A DNA stretch of 64,000 nt from Amyloporia xantha (GCA_036971615.1 JAYKKR010000013.1:248001-312000), one strand, 5' to 3'; shown: positions 37,102-48,610, counted from the first letter of the stretch. The notes: a model not told the origin generated them from the letters alone. Program-made: numbers and translations.

Positions 37102-37775
37102 TTGATCGCATACCAGGCAATTCGGCAAGAGAATACACCGTTGACACAGCCTATCATGGTATTACCGACGGTCTGCATCTGCCGTAGTATGCAAAGAGTA
37201 TGCAAAGAAATTTATTCTGGTCTGCTTTGATGGGCGTGTCCCTCATTCAGGCTCCCATACGCGTCTTGATTTTCCCATCTTCGAAACGGCTATTTGGAAA
37301 CGGCGAGAGGTGTCCACTTAATTTCCCGAAGACGCCCCACATTAAGTCAAGTGTGTTGCAGAAAAGAGCCCGCACAATACAGCCGACGCTCCGCAAAGCA
37401 AGATATCTAAATTTACGACAGGCAATTGATTTCCGCCTAGCAATTCACTTCAAACCTTCCTGCAAAGAAAATCAGAAATGCGGCTGATGCTCCCCACGAT
37501 TGTGTTCTGGCAGATCAAAAAAGACGCCGCTCTATTTTCGACAGGTCTTCCCCATTGCCGATGACAGCTCAACAACAGCTTGACTAGCTAGATGCACCAT
37601 GGAGAAGGAAATATAGTTTATGGATACAGACAGGCTAGCAAGGCCGGGAGTTAGAGATACAGCCAGCGAACCACTGTGGCATGTGGTCGCCGCGATGCAT
37701 GGTGCGAGCGGGTATAGTGCGGTTAAGAAATATGATCTCCGGATGTGCAGAAAGAGCGCCGGTGGCGGCAGAGGG
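37102..37775. other. Intergenic between the TA element and the HUS1 stop
   Basis: About 670 bp with no supported gene. It probably includes the 3' untranslated region of HUS1. Confidence 0.4.
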
Positions 37776-39071
37776 TCACGGTCCGTCATCGATGATGGCA
37801 GGGACGTAGAACGTCAGGACTCCCCCAGCATCAGCCATCTCGCCGATGTAGACATAGAGGATAATGCAATGATTTTGGCATATACCTAGAATGAATAGAA
37901 AGAAGTGGGCATTGAGAAGCTTCTCAAGAGAGAGAGGTGAGACGAACGTACATGCGATAGTAGTGGTCGAGACGACATGGCTGCTGAGAAACTTCTGCAG
38001 GCTCTTGAGAGAAACGAGCACACCATACATCTGTGCTGGGTCGCGGACCTCCGAGCCGTCGCCTTGTGGGTCTTGGCTGTTCCCATCTCGCGCTTTGTGC
38101 AGGGTAAAATATCAGGCCGAATACCCATCACACATAGCCCATTTTTCAAAGGACACATGCGCACCCATAGCAGGATTTGTGAGCCCTTTCCATGCAACGT
38201 CTACCCGCGCGTTCTCCGTTTGAGCCGATATTTGGAGACACCCCATGCCATTAGCGCGTATCGCGACAACCTCGTCGGAAAGTGGTCGCATCCGCTCGAC
38301 GACAGTGCGGAGCTTCGCGAGCGACGGGAGGAGAATATGGACCTAAACAACCAGTCAATCAGGCGCGTCTGTACATAGGAGACTCAAAATTGAGCATGCC
38401 TCGGGCTCAGGACACATAGGCTCTCGTAGCCTTTGAACGTCCTGTGGTCGCAGAATTTCTATGCGCACGTCGTGAGCCACTCGCACTCGCCGACCCATAC
38501 GGGTCGTGCCACTGATCTCAAAGCTTAGCAATGCTTGATCATTCTTCTTCGTCAGTCTAAGAATTGACAAACTTGTTCCCAACAGACCGAATCTTGTACA
38601 GAAAAAAGAGCTTACCTTGTCACAACCTCTGCATCCGATGCCAACGAAGTATTTGAACCTGTCGGTGGGGTGGCGGAGCGTAGGGCTGCGAGGAGCGCTT
38701 CGGAAGATAAAGTGAGTATAATCTCGTTATTGGCGTTGGACTGAATGCGGTAGTCCGTAAACAACGAAGGCACTTTAATTTGCCTGCAAAGTCAAAGCAT
38801 AAGCTGATCTTGTAAATGTCCTGACAAGACTGGATCGAATAAAGATGACCACGCACGACCAGACCTGTATGCCACCTTCGTTCACATCGCTATTACAAAT
38901 AATGTGCATTTCATTCTCGGTGAGCTTCATAATGCAGCGCTTCTGAAGCTTTTCGACGGCTTGCGCGATTCCTGCCCCAGAAGCACGCTCAGTGCATTAC
39001 ATACAATAAAAGAGTAGTTGAATCGTACTAAAGAACGTGTTGACATTCTCGATATTTGCCCGAAAGCGCAT
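37776..39071 (-). CDS. HUS1: Hus1 checkpoint clamp subunit
   Basis: Hus1 forms the PCNA-like 9-1-1 ring with Rad9 and Rad1, which is loaded at DNA damage to activate the checkpoint kinase. The N-terminus MRFRANIENVNTF is diagnostic. It splices to IAQAVEKLQKRCIMKLTENE, then MHIICNSDVNEGGIQVW, KVPSLFTDYRIQSNANNEI, the SEALLAALRSA helix, KKNDQALLSFEI and VRIEILRPQDVQRLREPMCP. The final exons give VVSTTTIAC joined to ICQNHCIILYVYIG. The stop is at 37776-37778, after FYVPAIIDDGP. At least six short introns interrupt the gene. No damage was seen. The presumed promoter is only about 330 bp before it meets a mobile element at 39399. Confidence 0.92.
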
Positions 39072-39388
39072 CGCGAAAACACGATATTTTGGTCAGGGAT
39101 TGAGTACATGCGCTTCGCGTCGCGTCTTCAAATGTGACTCGGTGACATACACGGTCACGTCCCAAATGACCTGTCATTTGGTTATCAATTTGCAGACGGT
39201 GTATGATGCTTACCAATCAGCTCCACTCCACTGCATCCGCAATGTTTACCCGATCATGCGCCCGCTCGTGATTGGCTACGCGAGTGCACGCCGCCTTCTC
39301 ATTGGCTGGGCCCTCTTCATGGAGTACAACACGTGATGCGCTCGCTGTCTATGTGACTGTGCCACGTGACGGACTCGCGTCGAGAATC
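39072..39388 (-). promoter_or_regulatory. Presumed HUS1 promoter and leader
   Basis: 317 bp between the HUS1 start and the target duplication of a mobile element. It contains near-repeated GATTGGCTA and CATTGGCTG segments around 39270-39310; on the HUS1 strand these read as CCAAT-box-like sites. Confidence 0.4.
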
Positions 39389-39398
39389 CCTTGAGGGC

Positions 39399-39964
39399 AG
39401 AATGTCCTGTCCACGGGGAGGTTCGTTCCCTGAACAGGGCACCGGAACGCGGGACGTCACGTATTGGCGCCTTAGTGACACACCATCACGCTGGCCACAC
39501 TGGAGCTTAAGCGCTTGAGCGGTCCCGCCGCCATGGCGGCCGTCTCCTAAGTGTCGGGCGGCGGCACCACTGACTCCGCTAGGTTAACGGCCTCGCGTTC
39601 CACTTCTACTTAATGCTAGACGTAGACCATGATGGTCGGGTGGGCACTGAGCGGATGGCACCCTCCCAGGCTACTACAATATTAATATTGAACTAAGTTT
39701 CAATCAAACATTAATATTTCTATATCTCCCGGTCTGCCAGCAGCCGCAGCGTCTGAGCGCTAGCTATCCGCGCCGAAGGCGCCCACGATAGGATGTATGG
39801 TCGGTGGTCATGGGCCGCTCCCGACGCGAGTAGTAAGTACTGGGCCGCCCGGCTGGCGGTCAAAGCGGCTGTGGCCCTCCCCCTATAGTCACACATGTCA
39901 CATCACCAGGCACGGTTCCGGGAACATGTTCCGTGAACAAATCTCCCAGCGGACAGGACGTTCT
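39399..39964. mobile_element. MITE-like element with 10-bp target duplications
   Basis: The element begins AGAATGTCCTGTCC and ends GGACAGGACGTTCT, an imperfect inverted terminus (one mismatch in 14), with weaker similarity further in. CCTTGAGGGC occurs immediately before (39389-39398) and after (39965-39974) the element. A 9-11-bp duplication is typical of Mutator-like transposases, so this is probably a non-autonomous member. The interior is a mixture of GC-rich sequence and an ATTAATATT-rich patch, with no coding capacity. Confidence 0.75.
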
Positions 39965-40058
39965 CCTTGAGGGCGTGTCGTCGTCCTATGGTATGACGCA
40001 TGTCCGCGCTATCAGCTCATTCATCGCGGCGCGCATGACTGCAACTCGACCGCGGCAT

Positions 40059-40413
40059 GGGGCGGTGGTGGTGCAGTGGCAGCATCGCCAACAAGCCTCG
40101 GCTCATGTCAGCTGAAAACATCAGTGTGATATGGGTTCGAGCCCGTCCTGGGCAGCAATGACTGTCCGAAACTCGCCGCCGGGGGGTTTTAGTGGGTGAG
40201 AGTCCCACACTACTTCCGGTACTCCGTATCGACGGGCCGGTCGTGTGCATAATGCATTTCCTCCCATGGTGAGTCTGCGGGGTCCTGGTCCCCTGCTACT
40301 CTAGTGGCCCCAGAGAGATGACTTTGTCGGCTGCCGAGGGGTGCCCTTTCCGCCCGGTGCAAGCTGGGGGTTATGTGCGGCAACACTCAAAAAAAAAAAA
40401 AAAAAAAAAAAAA
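40059..40413 (+). mobile_element. tRNA-derived SINE with A-tail
   Basis: Identical 15-bp copies of ACTCGACCGCGGCAT lie at 40044-40058 and 40414-40428, immediately outside the insertion. The head contains a polymerase III A box (TGGTGCAGTGG, 40069-40079) and B box (GGTTCGAGCCC, 40134-40144) about 54 nt apart, as in a tRNA. A tRNA-unrelated body follows, and the element ends in an uninterrupted run of about 25 A from 40389. These are the hallmarks of a SINE copied by LINE machinery. The long pure A-tail and perfect duplications suggest a young insertion. Confidence 0.9.
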
Positions 40414-40712
40414 ACTCGACCGCGGCATCACTCGCTCCAGGAGCGAATCGAGCAGGGGGAGAGTGTGCAAGACAGTGCGGCGGCGATGCATAGATAGTGA
40501 GGCCGTAAATACGTTACGGAGTTGAACTTTGTATGCGCGGGAATCGAAATTAATCGGCAAAAGTGTGTAGCTGAGTCGACCGTGTTCAAGGCCTCATGTG
40601 AGACCTAATCAGGCTCCTTCCCGCCGTCTTCGGGAGGTGGGGGCCCATCCGAAAGATTTATGACATACGGAAAACATACCAGCCACACATCGGAAATATC
40701 CGAAACCAATTA

Positions 40713-40809
40713 AAACTCCACAATCTTAATCCCCCTCACCTCCCTACGACGGCTGGCACAAAACATTTGTAAACAAACGGCCTCGGTCAAGGATCGCCTC
40801 GATTTGGAA
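40713..40809 (+). repeat. Inner inverted repeat, left copy
   Basis: 97 bp, reverse complement of 41191-41287 without mismatch; begins AAACTCCACAATC. Confidence 0.9.
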
Positions 40810-41190
40810 AGCACGGTTGCCGGGATTCTTGGTGGCGCGTGGTGGCGGGTCGTACTGAGTAGAGTACAGGACGTGCTGTACTTGACAGTTGACTTCCAAA
40901 ATTTACTGGGAAAATATCTTTCATACAAAGAAGTATATCTGTACCCAGAAGATAGTTACTAATGAGCAGAACAGAGCATTGGTGAGGGTGATTCATGCCA
41001 ACTTCCTCCTATGGGCCCATTTGTGAATCACGAAGGGAAAAATCTCTTTATTTTGTATCTTATTTATATTCCTCATGCTCTAAGCATATTACTCAAAAAT
41101 TTTATAGAGACACAGGCTTGTAGAGTGTTCGAATACAGACTCTGTGCACTCGCGCGCGCGCGAGATTTAGTTTTCGCCGGCGAAAGAGCC

Positions 41191-41287
41191 TTCCAAATCG
41201 AGGCGATCCTTGACCGAGGCCGTTTGTTTACAAATGTTTTGTGCCAGCCGTCGTAGGGAGGTGAGGGGGATTAAGATTGTGGAGTTT
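41191..41287 (-). repeat. Inner inverted repeat, right copy
   Basis: Partner of 40713-40809. Just before it lies a short GC alternation (GCGCGCGCGC near 41150). Confidence 0.9.
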
Positions 41288-41652
41288 GAATATTCACGTG
41301 ATTTTCACATGACTATGCACGTGACTTCAGTACCTAGAATATAGCACAGAGTATTGCCTTAGGATGGGCCCCCACCTCCCGAAGACGGCGGGAAGGAGCC
41401 TGAGACCTAATGCAATCATGGCTTGAGGTCATTTGGGCTCGGGCGGGCGGAGCAGCGCCATCTCAAACCAAGTGAATTGATCACACCGTAACGACCATCA
41501 TATAAGCCAGAAATTATAAGACTTGGTCTCCACACTGAGTCCACACACATACAATACAGAAAGCTCATACGGTATGTTACACACAGAGACAGCAGCGTCA
41601 CATACGGTAAGAGTAGTATGAAGGCTCATTGGCTACCCAAACCGAGCATGCT

Positions 41653-43778
41653 TCAGTCAGCCTTCACCTTGCTTATACTCTCATTGCTTGAATGCCGCAA
41701 CGTGCTTTCCCTCCTCGGTGGAGGAGGCAGTCCTTGTTGTGCACTACCCCCAGGGGATCCAGGAACTGGCGAGCGCGGAAACCCTGAGCTCGAACCGTTC
41801 GCAGTGTTTGGCGTCGGTGGGAAGTGCGAGTAGAACCCATTACCTGCGGATGCTGGAGTGGGCGGCGTGGACAACATCGTGCCGGTGTAGGGAGAGCCGG
41901 CCGTGGCAGCGGTAGGGAAAGGGTATGCGGCGGCTGGCGAGCTAGCACCAGGCGTGCGTGACGCTGCCGAAGGACCAAAGGACGGCGAAGAAATCCCTAA
42001 ACCAAGGCCAGAACCGTTTCGTCGGTGGGTAGGTGGCGCACTTGGATGAGGACTAGCGACGGACAGGCTGAACGGCGAAGAGGGATATCCTGAGCTAGGG
42101 AATCCGCCGGAGACGGGTGTACCGGCGTAGCTTCCGTACGGGCTACCGCCCTCCACTATCCAACCGGGGCCTTGCCTCGTGACTTTGCCCCCAGGACTCG
42201 ACCCAGGTCGTAAGCGCAGATCTGCACTGCCTAATCGCTTGCGTATCCCGACACCCACGCCGGTTGCTTCTGCAGCCACAATGCCCTGACTCTTATCCAC
42301 GCCGGATACTGCCTCTACCGCACGCGTGGTTATTCGAACCGCATATCCCATGCACACGAATATACCACCTATGACACCAACGCATCTGTTCGCCAATTAG
42401 GTTATTGCTCGAACGAACCGCAGAATGCATACCTGATGATAAGTTGCACGAGCGTGGTCGTACGCCCATGTATTGTCAGACTTAGCGGTTCCATATCGAA
42501 CTTGAAGAATATACCCGGCGTGCCGTGGTGGCTGTTCATTTTGCGCACATAGTTTGTGACACTGTATTGATGCGTGTGCAATGGTGTTGTCCGTGGCGCG
42601 ATGTATGTCGTCGGCACAACATGGATGTAGTACTGGTACGCGACAAATGCTAGTAATACACAGAAATATGAAGGTCTAGCCCTTGATCTTCAAAACGTGC
42701 ACTCACGATCGTGGGTCAACTCGAAGGAGTTGTCAAGTGGCTGGGTGATTTCGGGGAAGAATGGACCGAATGAGAACTCCGTTATGACATGAGATAGGTT
42801 CATAACTGACCGTCGAAATGAGTCGAAAAGCTACGCATGTGGATATAAAGCTGACTTACGCTTGTGGTCGACGTGCTGACGACTAGCATACCCATGTCCA
42901 ACAGTTGTTATATGCAGATTCGCTGACAAAATCCAAATGAACGTCGGAAATACCTTCAATGTGATCTATAGTGGTACTCACCGGTGACCTTTTTGGCAGT
43001 GATAGTCCCATATATCCGGCAAGCACTCCCATCCTTCTGATGATTGTAGGTTGGTTTATACTGCGATCCCCCCCTCCCGAACAGCGTTGAGAAAAGTCCT
43101 CGAGACTTGCGTGACTGTGACACCGCCTGCTGTGCAGACAAGGCATCGGCATGTTCTTGAAGAGACGTTGCTTGTCCAATGTCAAATTTAGTACCGTCCC
43201 GACGGAAGCCGCTGCTGAGATACAATCTGTCTCCTATGGCGTCCCGTAAATCAATACTGAGAACTGAAGGAATTTATTAGCATTGATTTCGGGAGAAGCT
43301 TAGAATTGAGCACAAGTTGCACGAGAGCTCAAAGCTTCCCATTTCCATTTCCCAAATCACATAGGACAGGCTCTGTTCACAGAGACGCAAGCAACCTTCG
43401 GCGGATCATGCCTCGGCAGAACCTCGTCGATAGTGCTGAAAAGGCTGATAAAGAGAATCGAATGTTATTCTCACATTGACACGGCATGTTGACTACGAGA
43501 TCCACATTGATGTTCAGGTCGTTCGCAGAATCGGTGTCCACGCTGAATTCGTAGTCAGGCCAGCCCCAAACATACTCTCCAAGATCGTTAAGAATAAGCA
43601 GAAATGCAATGAAGCCAACGAAGAGAGTAAGGAAACCACGAGATTCTGAACGCGCTTTGTAGGTCGAAGGGAGTTTGGGAAATGCGTCGAACTCAGCCAA
43701 AGGTGCTGGGACCATCTCGTCCAGTCTGTCAAGGAGTGTAGGAGACCCTGGCCGTTCCGGGGCAGATATGGCTGCCAT
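41653..43778 (-). CDS. ERV41: Erv41/ERGIC2-like ER-Golgi cargo receptor with long Ser/Pro/Gly tail
   Basis: Erv41 pairs with Erv46 in COPII/COPI vesicles and retrieves ER proteins from the Golgi. The cytosolic N-terminus reads LAEFDAFPKLP, followed by the first membrane helix (GFLTLFVGFIAFLLILNDLG) and EFSVDTDSANDLNINVDLVV at the lumenal start. Other family blocks are SACRIYGTITAKKVTGN, HVITEFSFGPFFPEI and NSFELTHDPFVAYQYYIHVV. Near the end come MEPLSLTIHGRTTT and a second helix (VGVIGGIFVCMGYAV). After it come about 230 residues rich in Ser, Pro and Gly, ending in KVKAD at 41653. Yeast Erv41 has only a short tail there. Several short introns; the ATG at 43778 gives a normal N-terminus. Confidence 0.88.
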
Positions 43779-44191
43779 GATAAGAGACCTCGCCTATAGG
43801 CTTTTGGGCGTTGGCTAGCCTGCCAGCGCAACTCAAGAGTAACAGCAAAGAGAATGGGAGCGCACAGTGCTCCTGGCTGCCGACGTGTTCCAATGTAATC
43901 ACGTGCAGGTCGCGTATTGCCCACAGGGAAAGTGAGCGTTCATTTCAATCATTGTGCTCGGACTCTGCAGGTCTCCAAGTCTTTCATTTGTTTTGTGCCT
44001 CAGTTTATTTGACGACATATGCTTTGGATTCTCTGAGCTGCTACACATTGAAGCACTTGGCCCAAGAATTGATTCATTTTTCTAGCGCTCGCATTGCCGT
44101 GGTCAGGTTCGTCATGACCGGCGCAGGTTCAATCTTTCATCGTCTCATCGAAGTGTCTCCTGCTGGCTAGTGTCGTCCCAGCTTCTATCTT
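43779..44191. promoter_or_regulatory. Divergent promoter between ERV41 and the RING gene
   Basis: 413 bp separate the two start codons. No ORF of substance lies here except a chance plus-strand frame running through it. Confidence 0.4.
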
Positions 44192-45500
44192 ATGGAAACC
44201 GAGCTTTTGGATAGTATGGATGAACCGACCGATGCGCCGCTACCCGCACCGACCACTGTCACAAGCAGATCGTTACGGCCTCGAAAAGCGGGCGGACGTT
44301 CAACACGGTCCAATTCCAGATCTACAGCATCGTCCAGCTCACAGTCAAGGTCGAGCTCTTTACGACCACCTCAGACTTTTGGAGATGTTGACACATCGAT
44401 GGAACTGCCACCCGCCATGGATGAAGACATCGTGGAGGTGAAGAGCGAAGGGCGGTTCTCTCTCGAACCAGTTTCTCCGGAAACACAACTGGAAGACGGT
44501 TCTCAGAATAATGGCGCACGAAAAAGACGCAAGCTTGACGAAGAAGCCTCGGTGTCCGGAAATGCGCCGATTGCAGGGCCCTCAACTTTGACTCTAGAAC
44601 CAGGCGATGCCCCAGAGTCTGCATTTCTCGGCGAAGCGCACGACATCGGATCTGCGACAATAGTGGATGATTCTGAATGGAGTGTGGATATGGACAGAGT
44701 ATCTCAGGCTTCGCCTGGCGACAGTTTGCAGCCAGACCCTGGATCATCACTGTTCCCAGATGGTCTGGTTGACGATCCAGCAATGTGTCGTGTGGCTGGA
44801 ACCTCGTTGCAGGGGCAACAAGAAGTACTCGCGGACGGAACGGCTGCGGAACCCAGTATTACGATCGATTACCGCAGTGGACCCATTGATGTGGATGCAC
44901 AGTCGGAGATACGCTGTTCAGTAGGCCCACCGCCCCCCACATCTTCTGCATCTGTAGGGAACAGCGGAGCGAAAAAAGAGTCCTCTCTAGTCTCCGTTGC
45001 ATCTTCTTCTGAAGGGTCCTCGTCGAAACAAACAGCCCCGCCGGCGCAGCAGCAGCCCGTGACTCCAACGGACGAACCTTTGTCAGCCTACACCTGTCCG
45101 GTGTGCTTCTCGCCGCCGACGCGCGCGACGCTGACTCCCTGTGGACATATTTGCTGCGGCGAATGTCTGTTCACCGCTGTCAAGACGACCTTGCAGCGCG
45201 CAACATATGCTGGCCCGGCGAATGAGAGGCCGATTGCTCGGTAAATTTAACCTGTTACCGCCTTCTTGCGCACGCTGATGAATTTTGCTGCCGTCCCTGT
45301 TCTGCAAACTCTATGCACGTCTGCTGTGGGCATGCACTCACCACGTCATGTGCGATGGTTGGTTGCTTGTGCCTTTTGCATCTGCTGCCAACCGCATCAC
45401 ATCGATTAGGTGTCCTGTTTGTCGAGCGCCCATCCCTGGATGGGATGGCAGGGGTGGCGGAGTCATCGGATTGAAGCCTAAGATTGTGTTCAGTCTCTGA
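44192..45500 (+). CDS. RING-finger protein, probable E3 ubiquitin ligase (SLX8/RNF4-like layout)
   Basis: Two exons (44192-45240, 45410-45500) give 379 residues. Residues 1 to about 290 are Ser/Glu/Asp-rich and disordered, with Arg/Lys patches resembling nuclear signals (RSLRPRKAGG, ARKRRKLDEE). A C3HC4 RING closes the protein: YTCPVCFSPPTRATLTPCGH, ICCGEC, and after the splice CPVCRAPIPGW. The RING at the extreme C-terminus after a long disordered region resembles SUMO-targeted ligases such as Slx8. Acidic hydrophobic stretches that could bind SUMO are possible (EDIVEVK, ATIVDDSEW) but not proven. The RING is firm; the SLX8 relation is inference. Confidence 0.85.
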
Positions 45501-48500
45501 GTCGAGGTGACATCGTGACAGAGCCCGAATTAGCAGGCAAGTTCCGATGCTCTGGGGGCAAGTGCCATCACACTCACTACCTCAGGCACAGTTCCCGCAG
45601 TTGCAGATTAAGTGCGCCAAGACAAAGCATTAAAGATGAAGTACTCGAATGTCGAGGCAGACAAGCTGCTGTGATGTAATTGGTATCGTTACAATGTCTA
45701 TGCAGTTGCATCCTATCTCAGCGCGCACGATCCCCTTGCTGAGAGCGATAAAAAGCCCATGTGGGTCATCTATCAAGGAATTGGAAAGTAATGTCTCATG
45801 ACAACGGTGAATGATGGTTATCATGGTTGATGCAGCGCAGTGCGGCTCCTTTATGATCTCAATTTGCCCGCAAGTTCTTACTCCTCTGTCGAGTCTGGTC
45901 TTGACAGTTCCAGTAGCTCTCTTGATGATTTCTTCTGACGTGTTATCTCTCGCAGATCAAGATTTACGACATTTGAACTACAAACAGACAATGGTAGGCT
46001 CAGCCAGATGGCGAATTCGGCCGGGATCGCCGCGGGAGGCTGTCACGGAATTACAAGAGCAAGTCAGTTATAGTTGGCTGAAGTTTGTAAGCTCCTTGTT
46101 TCACGGGTGTTCCGAATGCCATCTCCATAACGAGCGGAGTACAGTTCGTAGGGACGATGGTAGCTGCTTGACCACTTTGCGAGATCCATAATGCGTAGGA
46201 ATAATTCCTCCGCTCGATCGCGATTACCGAGCATCCTGACAGTAGGTATGGATGTTTTACCTAGTCTTGCCTTGTTGCCTTACAGATCACCAATATAGCT
46301 CATGTACTGTCTCGCAGACCTGGTAGCGTCGTTGGGTTTCAAAGGTTTCTTTCATGCCGTGGATGTCGGGACCACTTTCGGGTTCACTAGGTAAGTTCTT
46401 ATCGGCCGGTGTCCTGTTCTGTGGTTATCCTGTGGCCAGATTTGTTGACTGAAGCTATGTTTGTGATCTATGTATTCCGACCATTTCCCGGATCTTAGCG
46501 AGTGTTGGTTCTCTCTGCGAGTCTTCGATCCATATCAACTTCAAGTCTTCTGTAGCCCGTAAATTGGGCCGGCTGTCCGAAGAATGCCTATCTATGAAGC
46601 AATATCATGACTGTTAACAGTCGCCTGATGTTGATTATGCATTCCCGGCCCAGGTGACCATACTGCTGTACGATGGGATAAATACAATTGGTGGTCCTCA
46701 GAAGGTAAGAGATGCACCAGAGGCAGTGTCCTGTTATCATGAGACAATCTGCGAACTTCTCCGGTCTTTGGCGTCCATCTTCTCGGCTGCGCGCGCGGTG
46801 CACATGTATGTGTGAGTTGTTGACCCATGCGAAGTTGTTCTGTGATCGTTAGACATGGTCATGTTGATTCAGGTCATTCTCACTGCACTCGGGTCTGGAT
46901 GCCTTCCACATGTACAGATATTCATTCATTAACGATCAAAAACAGGGAGAGCGGCCAGCAATATCTTCCGATGTAGTATGGTCATTGCGTTCGGTGAACA
47001 CTCGTTAACTAATGTGTACTACCACCGGCACTATTCTAAAAGCACAGCCCTGTGATGAACTTCGGCAGCCGTGAATCTGGGTCACCTATGGGCACAAATA
47101 AATGGCCAACCGCGCAGTCACTTGTCTGCGCTTGATGTGGCCACAACGAGCGTCCCGCTGATGAGCTTTATCCTCGCGTGAGTGACAGAACATCCGTTGA
47201 ATTCGAACATGATCTCTCCGACAGTGTGGCTAACGTTGAAGGAATAATGTCCAAAAGCGGGTTCGATCGATAACTCGAATCGTAGAAATTAAGCTCGCAC
47301 ACGCGAGACCATTATAAAGCCGAACGAATTGGTCAAGCAACGGAGACTAACGCGAGACTGTTTTGGTACTTAGCGGCACATGGTGCATACACCTGTCGAA
47401 GAGCAGTCGGTTATGTCCAAGTAGTCGTCACAAGGACTGCTTTGAAAGTATTTTGCTATTGCAACTGGAATATGCGGTGAATTGTCTGACTTACATAAAT
47501 TCAAGGTCAGCACGGAGCGCGCTTGCTGTGTCACTCAGCTCGCGGAGACACCACCACACTGACAGCCTCAAACAACAACAATGACGGTGTGCCACCCGAC
47601 AGGCACATGGCACTCTTATATTCGGTTGCAATTCGTCTTCTACACTTGCATACATTCGACAATCCGCAGAAGTTCGTCGGTGACGATCGATGTAGGAGGG
47701 GATTGACTAAGTGATAGCTATAGCTATAGGTAGGTCATAGGCCGTTAATGGCGACACTCTTCGAAATGCTTCAGATATCACCTTTATGCATGCCGCGAGG
47801 CATCGCATATCCCTTCAGTGTATCATTGTTACTAACTGACATTTGGATTGTAAGTATCCGTAACATTCACAGATGCGTTACATAGGAAATGATGCGTTGA
47901 CAAAATTTCTGATTTCTCCGTCACTGGGGTATAGGAGATCGCGTCCTAAGCAGTGCCCCCTGACGGAGAGATTGTCACCCTTGCTGCCCAGCATGATAGC
48001 GGGAAGCTATCTTCGAACAGCCTGTTTCTTCGTCGGGTGAGCGTTTTATGGGCAGAATTCATGCGACAGTTGCTAACCGTTTGATGAATCCCGTAACATT
48101 CCCTTCGTATTCATCGGTTCCGTTTATCCAGCTATCGCACTCGAAATGACGTCGCAGTTGGTGTCATCCTAAAACATTTAATGGAGACTGATGCAGACTT
48201 ACTACAAGTTTCACATGCAGCCATCCTGGGATGACTCGTTGGGTGGCGCAGTTTTGTAGTTTAGTGCTGTTCGAATTTCGCCTTGTGTAAATGCTATGAG
48301 CGACGGCATGGCCTGTCAGCCAGAACAATTCCTTCGTGTCGTCAACCTCTATTTAGGCCTTACGTACCATAGTTCAGTCATGAGAAATCAGCGCTGATGC
48401 GCGCTTCTCCCGATAGGTTCGACAGTAGACGCACAGCACGGGTGCCGAAGTAATGTAGGGTGGGTGCTTGGAAGCTGAGAAAAGGAGAACGTTGAATATC

Positions 48501-48610
48501 TGTATTGCGAAGGTAGCGGATTGGCCATCAAGATATCCAGCATGTGTCTGCACCCAGCATTCATCCCAGGGTCTCCTTGAACCTGTCCAAATCGCCTTCA
48601 CATTTGGCGC
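45501..48610. other. Gene-poor stretch with isolated coding-like fragments
   Basis: 3.1 kb. Fragments include a plus-strand piece near 46297-46391 (starting MYCLADLVASLGF and ending at a GTAAGT donor), a Ser-rich piece near 45890-45940 and a piece near 46650 (VTILLYDGINTIGG). They do not join into one model. The hydrophobic pieces are loosely reminiscent of fungal multi-pass membrane proteins. A degraded or divergent membrane-protein gene is the best guess. Confidence 0.3.

Larger units (their letters stand above)
40610..41402. mobile_element. Inverted-repeat DNA element with nested inner inverted repeat
   Basis: Outer termini 40610-40650 and 41362-41402 are perfect 41-bp reverse complements beginning CAGGCTCCTTCCCGCC. 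AGACCTAAT flanks the element on both sides (40601-40609, 41403-41411), a 9-bp target duplication like those of Mutator-type transposases. Inside, 40713-40809 and 41191-41287 form a second perfect inverted repeat of 97 bp, separated from the termini by unrelated spacers of 62 and 74 bp. The 381-bp core has no plausible gene. Either one element has two palindromic layers or a smaller one inserted within a larger one. Confidence 0.88.

Noticed and set aside
36242..37205. Near-identical predicted proteins on both strands
   Set aside because: They are translations of the 200-bp inverted arms of a mobile element, not duplicated genes.
40059..40150. Possible tRNA gene (A and B boxes)
   Set aside because: There is no acceptor-stem pairing or anticodon arm that folds properly, and the segment is the head of a SINE with target duplications and an A-tail.
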